From an uncultured Bacteroidales bacterium (GTDB lineage Bacteria; Bacteroidota; Bacteroidia; Bacteroidales; UBA932), in NCBI GenBank assembly GCA_946408295.1, contig CAMJRT010000061.1:1-6877 (forward strand): 6,877 bases of DNA, in the 5' to 3' direction. Shown piece by piece: positions 1 through 5,480 of this stretch; positions within the stretch are counted from its first letter, which is position 1; each line of letters starts with the position of its first letter. Position numbers and translations under genes: made by a program. The notes below the pieces were generated by a model. That model was not told where the DNA came from. It made no database searches and saw nothing but the letters and a program-made list of their open reading frames with translations.

Positions 1-1093
1 CGCACATCACGCAGTCGCCGCCGGCCGCCAGGGCCTTGACGATGTCGCCCGAGTAACGGAGACCTCCGTCCGCGATGACGGGAACGCCGCTGTTCCGGGC
101 CGCTTTGCTCACCTCGTAAATGGCCGTCAACTGGGGCACGCCCACACCTGCGACGATGCGCGTGGTGCAGATGCTGCCGGGGCCGATACCGACCTTGATG
201 CCGTCGGCGCCGTTTTTGATCAGGTAGCGGGCTGCATCGGCCGTGGCGATATTGCCGACCACGACATCCAGACCGGGATAAGCGGCTTTGATGCGTTTGA
301 GGGCGTCGATCACGCCTTTGCTGTGCCCGTGTGCGGAGTCCAGCACCACGGCGTCCACATTCTCGGCGACCAGTGCGGCCACGCGGTCCAGCGCGTCGCC
401 CGTGATACCTACGCCCGCTGCGCAACGGAGCCGTCCGCGGCCGTCCTTGCAGGCGTGCGGGTGCAGCACTTCCTTGATCAAATCTTTATAGGTGATGAGG
501 CCTACGATATGTCCTTCCGCATCCAAAACCGGCAACTTCTCCACCTTGTTCTGCTGGAGCACGGTCTTGACATACTCGCGGTCGGTCTGGTTGTCGCGGA
601 TGGTCACCAGATTCTTGGAGGTCATCGCATCCTCGATCTTGACCGTCATATCTTCCTGGAAACGCACGTCACGGTTGGTCACGATGCCCACCAGTTTGCG
701 GTCGCCGTCCACGACGGGAATGCCGCCGATGTGGTTTTCGCGCATCAGCCGGAGCGCATCTCCCACCGTCTGGTCCTTGCTGATGACCACCGGATCGTTG
801 ATCATTCCGTTCTCCGCGCGTTTGACCTTGCGCACCTCGTGGGCCTGTTCCTCGATGGACATATTCTTATGAATAACGCCGATCCCGCCTTCCCGTGCAA
901 GGGCAATGGCCATCGGCGCTTCCGTGACGGTGTCCATGGCGGCGGACACGATGGGAATGTTCAGTTCGATGTTTCTGGAAAAACGGCTTTTGAGGGACAC
1001 TTCCCTCGGCAAAACCTCCGAATAAGCCGGGATGAGCAGGACGTCATCAAAAGTAAGGCCATCCAGAGCAACTTTATCTTCAATGAAGGACAT
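1..1093 (-). CDS. guaB: IMP dehydrogenase (partial, C-terminus outside window)
   Basis: Oxidises IMP to XMP with NAD+, the committed step of GMP synthesis in the cytosol. From the ATG at 1093-1091 the window holds 364 codons; the family is usually about 490 residues, so roughly the last quarter lies beyond the left edge. The N-terminus reads [20 protein letters not shown], typical of the family. Residues 97-150 and 157-212 are the two CBS domains inserted in the TIM barrel, usually an allosteric adenine/guanine nucleotide-binding module. Residues 252-258 are the DSAHGHS motif. Residues 302-311 are the catalytic loop [10 protein letters not shown], with the nucleophilic cysteine at 309. The DGG motif that contacts IMP phosphate follows. 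No frameshift is seen. The gene is divergent from the tRNA-Ser gene and has its own promoter just upstream. Motifs are read from the translation; the activity is family knowledge. Confidence 0.97.
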   Translation of the reverse strand, partial: MSFIEDKVALDGLTFDDVLLIPAYSEVLPREVSLKSRFSRNIELNIPIVSAAMDTVTEAPMAIALAREGGIGVIHKNMSIEEQAHEVRKVKRAENGMINDPVVISKDQTVGDALRLMRENHIGGIPVVDGDRKLVGIVTNRDVRFQEDMTVKIEDAMTSKNLVTIRDNQTDREYVKTVLQQNKVEKLPVLDAEGHIVGLITYKDLIKEVLHPHACKDGRGRLRCAAGVGITGDALDRVAALVAENVDAVVLDSAHGHSKGVIDALKRIKAAYPGLDVVVGNIATADAARYLIKNGADGIKVGIGPGSICTTRIVAGVGVPQLTAIYEVSKAARNSGVPVIADGGLRYSGDIVKALAAGGDCVMC

Positions 1094-1125
1094 AACTTGA
1101 AAAATACATTGTTCTCTTTGGCGTG

Positions 1126-1157
1126 CAAAGTTACAAAAATTCCATTCAATTCTGCAA
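1126..1157 (-). promoter_or_regulatory. guaB promoter, Bacteroidota type
   Basis: Read on the minus strand, TAACTTTG (1133-1126) matches the -7 consensus TAnnTTTG and is followed by C. A TTG (1157-1155) lies 21 bases upstream as the -33 element. Transcription would begin near 1120, leaving a leader of about 25 bases with no room for a riboswitch. Confidence 0.7.
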
Positions 1158-1189
1158 CAAAATCTATCGCTTTTAAGGGAAATATTTTC

Positions 1190-1220
1190 TTGTGGATTTG
1201 GGAGAAATGTCTTACCTTTG
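1190..1220 (+). promoter_or_regulatory. tRNA-Ser promoter, Bacteroidota type
   Basis: TACCTTTG at 1213-1220 is a full TAnnTTTG match. TTG at 1190-1192 lies 20 bases upstream. It stands 21 bases before the mature tRNA 5' end and points away from the guaB promoter, so the two genes share a short divergent control region. Confidence 0.75.
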
Positions 1221-1241
1221 CGGCCTTGAAACTTTTTTCAG

Positions 1242-1326
1242 GGAGAGTTGGCCGAGTGGTCTATGGCGGCAGTCTTGAAAACTGTTGAGGTGCAAGCCTC
1301 CGGGGGTTCGAATCCCTCACTCTCCG
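1242..1326 (+). tRNA. trnS(uga): tRNA-Ser, anticodon UGA
   Basis: Reads UCA codons and, by wobble, other UCN codons. The acceptor stem pairs GGAGAGT (1242-1248) with ACTCTCC (1319-1325), followed by discriminator G1326, the base expected for serine. The anticodon loop CTTGAAA (1274-1280) places TGA at 1276-1278, flanked by a 5-bp stem that includes one G-U pair. A long variable arm (GAGG...CCTC) marks a class II tRNA. The T loop is TTCGAAT within GGGGG/CCCTC. CCA is not encoded. The gene has its own promoter upstream and terminator downstream and is not part of a tRNA cluster in this window. Confidence 0.97.
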
Positions 1327-1351
1327 CGCTGACGCGCGGTTCGTTCGGGAT

Positions 1352-1380
1352 TAGCGTCGCAGCCGCGACGCTATCTTTTT
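1352..1380 (+). terminator. Rho-independent terminator of tRNA-Ser
   Basis: A perfect 9-bp stem TAGCGTCGC (1352-1360) / GCGACGCTA (1365-1373) closes an AGCC loop and is followed by TCTTTTT. It begins 26 bases after the mature tRNA end, as expected for a monocistronic tRNA transcript. Confidence 0.85.
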
Positions 1381-1588
1381 ATCCCCCGCCGCTCCGCGGC
1401 TGCCCCCGGGGGGCATGCCGATTTCGCTTCGCTTCATCGGGTGCCTCCACTGCTTCAATTTTCTGCGAAAATCTCGCTGACGTTCCGGCACGCGCCTGAT
1501 GGCGCTTCGGCGCTGTGCGCCTCAAGCCGCCCCGCCGCAGGCGGGCAGGTGTGCCCGGTCCCGGTCAAGTGGGGACCGGACACACCTG
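1381..1588. repeat. Cluster of GC-rich inverted repeats, non-coding
   Basis: No credible gene lies here; short open frames occur on both strands but none has a recognisable protein or start signal. The stretch is dense with palindromes: GCCGC-TCC-GCGGC (1388-1400), a near-perfect TGCCCCC-G-GGGGGCA (1401-1415), CCGAT...ATCGG (1418-1440), GCGCC-TGAT-GGCGC (1492-1505), GCGC-TTCG-GCGC (1502-1513, a stable UUCG tetraloop if transcribed) and CCCGCC-GCA-GGCGGG (1531-1545). The last and longest has 17-base arms with a single mismatch (1546-1562 and 1572-1588) around a 9-base loop. It follows the tRNA terminator, so it need not be transcribed. It may be a dispersed intergenic repeat of this genome, which cannot be tested from one copy. 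Confidence 0.6.
1546..1588. repeat. Long inverted repeat, 17-base arms
   Basis: Left arm CAGGTGTGCCCGGTCCC (1546-1562) and right arm GGGACCGGACACACCTG (1572-1588) are complementary at 16 of 17 positions, the exception being C1554 opposite A1580. The spacer is GGTCAAGTG. No clear T-run follows on either strand, so it is not an obvious intrinsic terminator. Confidence 0.8.
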
Positions 1589-1670
1589 AGTCGTGGGGCC
1601 TGTTGTTTGTCAATCTGAAGACATGGACTTTTTTTGCGCAAATCCGTACTATTTTCAACCTATGTCGTAC

Positions 1671-1678
1671 TATCTTTG
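1671..1678 (+). promoter_or_regulatory. Candidate -7 box before the putative ncRNA
   Basis: TATCTTTG is a full match to TAnnTTTG. No good -33 TTG sits at the usual distance, so the promoter would be weak or regulated. An 8-base direct repeat CGTACTAT occurs at 1645-1652 and again at 1666-1673, overlapping the -7 box and spaced 21 bases (two helical turns). The perfect palindrome TTTGCGCAAA lies at 1633-1642. These could bind a regulator. Transcription would start close to 1681-1685. Confidence 0.5.
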
Positions 1679-1680
1679 TG

Positions 1681-1972
1681 CCCGTCAGAGGGAGAGATCC
1701 TCTGGCAAAGGTGCATTAGCGCTTTTGGCCCCACCAAAGTACCCGCCAAGTATTTATTATCAAGAGGCTAAGAAGTGAAATGCTTTCTTTCTCCGTAGTC
1801 TATGCCGGAATGCTTCTTCTTATGCAGTTTCCCTCATAAAGGCTCGGTGGAGGGATGATGTTTCTTCGACAGTTTTCTTGATTAGCCTCTTGGCGGGGGC
1901 GTAAGGTGGGAACTGAAAAGCTACTGAGTCTCCGCCGTATTATTAGAAAGTTATGACATTTCTTTTGACGGG
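1681..1972 (+). ncRNA. Putative structured non-coding RNA, family not recognised
   Basis: No plausible protein is encoded, yet the segment follows a -7 box and shows nested complementarity over nearly 300 bases. The outermost pair is CCCGTC (1681-1686) with GACGGG (1967-1972). Inside it are CCCACC (1730-1735) with GGTGGG (1905-1910), CCCGC (1742-1746) with GCGGG (1893-1897), and an exact 11-bp helix CAAGAGGCTAA (1761-1771) with TTAGCCTCTTG (1882-1892). Local hairpins are 1684-1706, 1711-1722, 1723-1739 (an alternative to the 1730-1735 pairing) and TCCCTC (1830-1835) / GAGGGA (1850-1855). Several local helices include T-G positions that are wobbles only in plus-strand RNA (for example 1712/1721 and 1723/1739), which favours that strand. 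It lacks the conserved sequences of RNase P RNA and tmRNA. The elongated nested shape is reminiscent of 6S RNA but is longer than usual. No convincing terminator was found, so the 3' end is a guess. Confidence 0.45.
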
Positions 1973-2080
1973 AACGATAAACTGACATTGACGCCTCTCA
2001 CAAAAGGTTGTTACACGTGCGTACTTAAACGCATAAAGTGATAGACGGCCTGTCCGGGTGCTTCAGGTGTCTTTCCCTAC
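1973..2080. other. Intergenic tail between putative ncRNA and ATPase gene
   Basis: I see no gene here. A small hairpin TGCGT/ACGCA (2018-2033) lies downstream of the minus-strand ATPase stop codon, and a CCTG/CAGG pair lies close to the stop. Both are short and poorly placed relative to T-runs, so neither is called a terminator. Transcripts from the ncRNA side and the ATPase side would converge here. Confidence 0.4.
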
Positions 2081-3475
2081 CTAGTCGCAGAGTTCGTCGA
2101 GGGTGATGACTTGTTGGATGAGATTGACTGAGTAGGAGTTGGGGCGAAGGCCATAGGGGCTGATCAAGACAGGCTGGATGTTCTTCCTTTTGAACAGTTC
2201 GCGAATGACTGATATCTTGTTTTGCAACTTTTGTTGGTCGTCCCGGGTGAAAGCATAAGGTTGGTCGTAGAATTTCATCTCGCACAAAGTAATTATGCGG
2301 TCGGCACGGTCAATCACCATATCAATCTGGGCAGAATCCGTCTGGACCGAATAATGGGAACTTGCCATTCCGGATATCCGCAGGACATCTTTAATGCGGT
2401 CTATTTGGGATTGGCAAAGTCGCTCGAATGCCAATCCGCACCAGGTGGAATAGCGGTGCGTGTTCTGCATCTGCACCCATTTCTGACGATTTTCATCTTG
2501 TTCCTTGGCGAATGAGAGATAAAATCTCGTGTAAAAATCGGTCAACTGGTAGAATTTTCCTTTGTTTCCTACCGCTTTGAATTTCCGGATAAAACCGCAT
2601 TGCTCCAGTTCCTCCAGGCGTATGCCCACATTGCCGCCATCCTGCTGTTTTGTTTCTTTGAGGATTTCCTCCCGGGTCATTCCCGATTTCTTTTTGGCCA
2701 GCGCCTCAATGATTTTGATATGACCTTTTGCGTTTTTGAACAAGGATGCGTACAGGTTGTCGAATTCGTCTTCAAGCAGCGCGGATTCCTTGAAGAACAA
2801 GCGGTCTATGTTCTGTGCGAGGGAGAAATGTTTGTCCAGCAAGTTGAGGTAGTAAGGGATTCCGCCCAATATCATATAGGTTTCCGCGATATCGCGATTT
2901 TCCCAGGCGATACCTTTTGCCAACAGAAATTCTTTTACCTCAGGCAGAGTGAAAGGCGATAACTTGATTTTGCACGTGATGCGGTTGTGAAGGCCTCCTC
3001 GATTGCGGATGATGTTCTTGACCATCCACGAGGCTGCCGACCCACATCCAATCAAGAGTATATCTTTGCGTGCAGAGGCCCATTGATTCCAAAATAAATC
3101 CAATGCCGTCAGGAATTTTGATTTTGCCGTGTCCAGCCAAGGCATTTCATCAATAAACAACACCTTCCTGCGTCGGGGCGATTTTTCAACGACCTTTTTC
3201 AAGAGGTCGAACGCTTCGAACCAAGTCTTGGGCCTGGCAAATTGAACGGGCAATCCATATTCCAGCAGGGAACCATAGAAAGCTCCCAGTTGATCATTTT
3301 TGTCTCCTCTTGCCAGTCCTGTCGAATAAAAACAGAAGCGATCTCCAAGGGTTTCACGAACGAGAAAAGTCTTTCCGACGCGTCTTCTTCCATATACAAT
3401 GGCGAATTCTGCGCTATCTGATTCGTAAAGTCTTTGCAATTCAAGCTTTTCGTCTTTTCTTCCAATGGTGTTCAT
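2081..3475 (-). CDS. AAA-type ATPase with C-terminal DUF234/PD-(D/E)XK-like domain
   Basis: 464 residues from the ATG at 3475-3473. The protein starts MNTIGRKDEKLELQRLY, usual for the ATPase_2/DUF234 group of P-loop proteins. Walker A is GRRRVGKT (29-36); Walker B is KVLFIDE (104-110). A sensor-like strand LLIGCGS (140-146), an arginine-rich segment near 157-165 and a conserved GGIPYYL (204-210) follow. Residues about 250-300 resemble a winged helix, and YQLTDFYTRFYL (309-320) opens the DUF234-like part. The C-terminus carries a PD-(D/E)XK-like pattern: D385, then E399-M-K401 in a predicted beta strand. It therefore could be an ATP-dependent nuclease or a degenerate nuclease used for DNA binding. 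The function of this family is not settled. An in-frame ATG at 3556 lies upstream of the predicted promoter, so the later ATG is preferred. The gene is visibly less GC-rich than its neighbours and has no partner gene, suggesting horizontal acquisition. Confidence 0.85.
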   Translation of the reverse strand: MNTIGRKDEKLELQRLYESDSAEFAIVYGRRRVGKTFLVRETLGDRFCFYSTGLARGDKNDQLGAFYGSLLEYGLPVQFARPKTWFEAFDLLKKVVEKSPRRRKVLFIDEMPWLDTAKSKFLTALDLFWNQWASARKDILLIGCGSAASWMVKNIIRNRGGLHNRITCKIKLSPFTLPEVKEFLLAKGIAWENRDIAETYMILGGIPYYLNLLDKHFSLAQNIDRLFFKESALLEDEFDNLYASLFKNAKGHIKIIEALAKKKSGMTREEILKETKQQDGGNVGIRLEELEQCGFIRKFKAVGNKGKFYQLTDFYTRFYLSFAKEQDENRQKWVQMQNTHRYSTWCGLAFERLCQSQIDRIKDVLRISGMASSHYSVQTDSAQIDMVIDRADRIITLCEMKFYDQPYAFTRDDQQKLQNKISVIRELFKRKNIQPVLISPYGLRPNSYSVNLIQQVITLDELCD

Positions 3476-3485
3476 ACTCTTATTT

Positions 3486-3591
3486 TTGGCGCAAATGTAA
3501 TAAAAATTATTGATTTCCGCCAAATATCCATACGATAATTGGCGCAAATGATGCAAAAATGTCCGATTTCCGCCAAGTATTTGCGAAAAAA
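3486..3591. repeat. 53-base imperfect tandem repeat, each unit holding an inverted repeat
   Basis: Two units, 3486-3538 and 3539-3591, share TTGGCGCAAATG at the same offset (3486 and 3539) and GATTTCCGCCAA (3512 and 3565), with drift between them; about two thirds of positions agree. Within each unit the two conserved blocks are inverted copies, since TTGGCGCAAAT and ATTTCCGCCAA are complementary at 10 of 11 positions. Each unit is therefore an interrupted palindrome. The unit nearest the ATPase gene carries its promoter. Confidence 0.8.
3492..3524 (-). promoter_or_regulatory. Promoter of the ATPase gene
   Basis: On the minus strand TACATTTG (3499-3492) is a full -7 match, and TTTG (3524-3521) is the -33 element with 21 bases between. 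Transcription would start near 3487, about 12 bases before the ATG at 3475, which supports that start codon. Both boxes fall inside the arms of the inverted repeat, so a protein binding the palindrome would cover the promoter. In the upstream repeat copy the equivalent -7 reads ATCATTTG and has lost the TA. Confidence 0.75.
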
Positions 3592-3612
3592 TTTTATGGT
3601 AAGTAATTGCGT

Positions 3613-3647
3613 TTTGCAGTCAATCCATACTATTTTTAGTATCTTTG
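3613..3647 (+). promoter_or_regulatory. manA promoter with palindrome at the -7 box
   Basis: TATCTTTG (3640-3647) matches the -7 consensus. TTTG at 3613-3616 is a possible -33 element with a slightly long spacer of 23 bases. ATACTA (3627-3632) and TAGTAT (3637-3642) form a 6-bp inverted repeat around TTTT that overlaps the start of the -7 box and could be an operator. Transcription would start about 15 bases before the manA ATG. Confidence 0.65.
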
Positions 3648-3668
3648 CAAGACTGAAATGGAACGAAA

Positions 3669-4643
3669 ATGGAAATCTTGAAATTTGCACCGCTGCTGAT
3701 GAGCCTGGTCTGGGGCGGGGAGAAAATTGCGCCGTACAAAGGCATCGAAACCGACCGGAAAAACATCGGAGAAAGTTGGGAAATCAGCGCCGTTCCGGGC
3801 AAGGAAACGCTGGTGTCCGAAGGGCGTTTTGCCGGCAGGAGCATTACTTCCCTAGCGGAAGAATTCAAAGGCGCCCTGCTGGGCGAAAAGGTCTATGCCG
3901 CCACCGGTTCGCAATTTCCGCTGCTGATTAAATTCATCGACGCGAAGGCCGATCTTTCCATCCAGGTACATCCCGACGATGCTTTGGCGGCGGCCCGGCA
4001 CAACGGCTCCAAGGGCAAGACTGAAATGTGGTATGTCGTGGGCGCGGACCAAGACGCGCATCTGCTGTCCGGCCTTTCGCAGGCCATCACCCCGGCGGAA
4101 TACGAGCGCCGGGTGGCGGACGGCAGCATCACCGAGGTGCTGGCCCGTTATGCCGTGACTCCCGGGGATGTATTTTTTCTGCCCGCCGGACGCATCCACG
4201 CCATTTGCTCAGGCTGCTTCATCGCCGAGATTCAGCAGACTTCCGATATTACTTATCGTATCTACGACTACGGTCGCCTTGGGCTGGACGGCAAGCCTCG
4301 TCAGTTGCACACGGAGCAGGCCAAGGACGCCATCGATTATACGGTTTACCCGGACTACAGGACGGCCTACACCCCCGCTTTGAATCAGGAGGTCCGGCTG
4401 GTCGGTTGTCCGTACTTCACCACCTCTTTGTGGGAATTGACCCGGCCGGTGCGCAAGGATTTGAGTGAGCTGGATTCCTTCGTCGTGGTGATGTGCCTTG
4501 CCGGAGAGGCGACGCTCGCGACGGAAGAGTCGCAGGTGACCGTCCGTCAGGGCGAAACGGTGCTCGTGCCCGCCACCGCCCGTTTCCTGTCCCTCACCCC
4601 CGCTTCCCCCTCCGCCAAACTCCTCACCTCTTGCATTGAATAA
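3669..4643 (+). CDS. manA: Class I-type mannose-6-phosphate isomerase (cupin)
   Basis: 324 residues; expected to interconvert mannose-6-phosphate and fructose-6-phosphate, linking mannose use and GDP-mannose/GDP-fucose supply to glycolysis in the cytosol. The N-terminus MEILKFAPLLMSLVWGGEKI has the family's WGG signature (15-17). Metal ligands are visible: Q99 and H101 in SIQVHPDD, E119 in KTEMWYV, and H177 in GRIHAI. The conserved YRIYDYGR (196-203) supplies the active-site arginine. A second, less conserved cupin half fills the C-terminus, ending in a beta-rich segment (about 275-310). The length fits the short single-chain bacterial form rather than the roughly 390-residue enterobacterial enzyme. 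Specificity for mannose, rather than another sugar phosphate, is inferred from family resemblance. It has its own promoter, no strong Shine-Dalgarno, and lies divergent from the ATPase gene. Confidence 0.92.
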   Translation: MEILKFAPLLMSLVWGGEKIAPYKGIETDRKNIGESWEISAVPGKETLVSEGRFAGRSITSLAEEFKGALLGEKVYAATGSQFPLLIKFIDAKADLSIQVHPDDALAAARHNGSKGKTEMWYVVGADQDAHLLSGLSQAITPAEYERRVADGSITEVLARYAVTPGDVFFLPAGRIHAICSGCFIAEIQQTSDITYRIYDYGRLGLDGKPRQLHTEQAKDAIDYTVYPDYRTAYTPALNQEVRLVGCPYFTTSLWELTRPVRKDLSELDSFVVVMCLAGEATLATEESQVTVRQGETVLVPATARFLSLTPASPSAKLLTSCIE

Positions 4644-4651
4644 CGGAATGA

Positions 4652-4683
4652 TTTGTTCTGATTCGCGTTTTTCCGTACCTTTG
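4652..4683 (+). promoter_or_regulatory. Promoter of the prsW-like gene
   Basis: TTTG (4652-4655), 20 bases, then TACCTTTG (4676-4683): a full match to the Bacteroidota pattern. The TTTG lies only eight bases past the manA stop, and transcription would start around 4688, about 18 bases before the next ATG. The next gene can therefore be expressed independently of manA. Confidence 0.8.
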
Positions 4684-4705
4684 CGGGAAATCTAACCGGA
4701 AAAAG

Positions 4706-5404
4706 ATGCCTGAAGTTGTTAAAATCCTGATTGCGGCGGTGTTGCCCGCCTTTGTACTGATTTATTACATTTATCGGAAAGACAAGTACCAGCGCGAACC
4801 CGTGCGCCAACTTTTGAAAGCCTTCGGCTACGGCATTCTTTCCGTGTTTGTCGTGCTGTGGGTTTTCGGCCCTGTCATTTCGATGGTCGCCATCCCGACG
4901 CCTTCCACGGCTTTCGGCGCTTTCTGGAACGCCTTCCTGACGGCGGGCTTGCCCGAAGAGGTCGCCAAGTTGTTCTGCCTCTGGCTGTTTTTGAGAAAGA
5001 ACCCTTATTTTGACGAATATATCGACGGCATCGTCTACGCCGTCTGCGTCGGAATGGGCTTCGCGGCCTTTGAAAATGTGGGCTATCTCTTTTCCAATGT
5101 GGAAGCGTGGCGGGAAATCGGCCTGTTGCGTGCCATCCTGTCCATCCCGGGCCATTTCTTCTTCGCCGTCACGATGGGTTATTTTTACTCCAAGGCCGTG
5201 TTCGGCAATCCTCGCAGCCGGGGCTGGAATTTCACCCTGGCTTTGATGGTCCCCGTCCTGCTGCACGGCCTGTTCGACGCCCTGTTGATGACCTCGGATG
5301 CGGTCGGAGGGTCCGCTTCCGCCATTATGCTCTTCGGCGGCCTCTGGTTTTATATGTTCTCCACCAGCAAGAAACGCATCCGCGAACATTTGAAAAACAG
5401 TTGA
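4706..5404 (+). CDS. prsW: PrsW-family intramembrane metalloprotease
   Basis: 232 residues, strongly hydrophobic, with several likely membrane helices (about 4-22, 40-60, 105-128, 146-163, 176-196, 203-219). Conserved PrsW features appear in order: PEEVAK (83-88), a polar E104/D108 pair in DEYIDG, FEN with E123, PGH with H150, and HGLFDALL with H187 and D191. These glutamates and histidines are the proposed metal-binding or catalytic residues of this family. In Bacillus subtilis PrsW makes the first cut in the membrane anti-sigma factor RsiW. No sigma or anti-sigma gene is visible here, so the substrate is unknown. The C-terminus is short and basic (SKKRIREHLKNS), probably cytoplasmic. The gene sits between its own promoter and the frr promoter, with no sign of damage. 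Confidence 0.88.
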   Translation: MPEVVKILIAAVLPAFVLIYYIYRKDKYQREPVRQLLKAFGYGILSVFVVLWVFGPVISMVAIPTPSTAFGAFWNAFLTAGLPEEVAKLFCLWLFLRKNPYFDEYIDGIVYAVCVGMGFAAFENVGYLFSNVEAWREIGLLRAILSIPGHFFFAVTMGYFYSKAVFGNPRSRGWNFTLALMVPVLLHGLFDALLMTSDAVGGSASAIMLFGGLWFYMFSTSKKRIREHLKNS

Positions 5405-5411
5405 GAAAAAA

Positions 5412-5442
5412 TTGGCGGAATCCCTGAAAATTTGTACCTTCG
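5412..5442 (+). promoter_or_regulatory. Promoter of frr-tyrA
   Basis: TTG (5412-5414), 20 bases, then TACCTTCG (5435-5442), one base off the TAnnTTTG consensus. It falls right after the prsW-like stop codon. The leader to the frr ATG at 5481 would be about 30 bases. Confidence 0.65.
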
Positions 5443-5480
5443 CAGGTTGTTAGATGTAATCCTTAAAACGATTTCGTTTT

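Noticed and set aside
323..1288. Long plus-strand open frame of 321 codons
   Set aside because: It lies opposite guaB, whose minus-strand translation has every catalytic motif; the plus-strand product resembles no protein and runs through the tRNA promoter and into the tRNA gene.
1242..1326. tRNA-Ser as an integration site for a mobile island
   Set aside because: No integrase gene and no repeated tRNA 3' end was seen downstream in the window, so there is no att duplication to support it.
1593..1778. Possible 61-residue protein across the ncRNA promoter
   Set aside because: Its start precedes the -7 box at 1671, no ribosome binding context is seen, and the region is better explained by RNA structure.
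1800..1988. Minus-strand open frame of 62 codons
   Set aside because: No recognisable motif or promoter; it overlaps the nested complementary segments of the putative RNA.
2018..2033. Hairpin TGCGT/ACGCA as a terminator for the ATPase gene
   Set aside because: The stem is only 5 bp and the T-run on the minus strand begins several bases after the stem, so it does not meet the usual pattern.
3476..3556. Upstream in-frame ATG adding 27 residues to the ATPase
   Set aside because: The extension is encoded by the tandem repeat and precedes the predicted promoter; family members begin at the IGRK region just after the 3475 start.
4547..5389. Minus-strand open frame of 280 codons over the prsW-like gene
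   Set aside because: Low-complexity, charge-rich translation typical of the antisense of a GC-rich gene, while the plus strand encodes a coherent PrsW protein with its own promoter.
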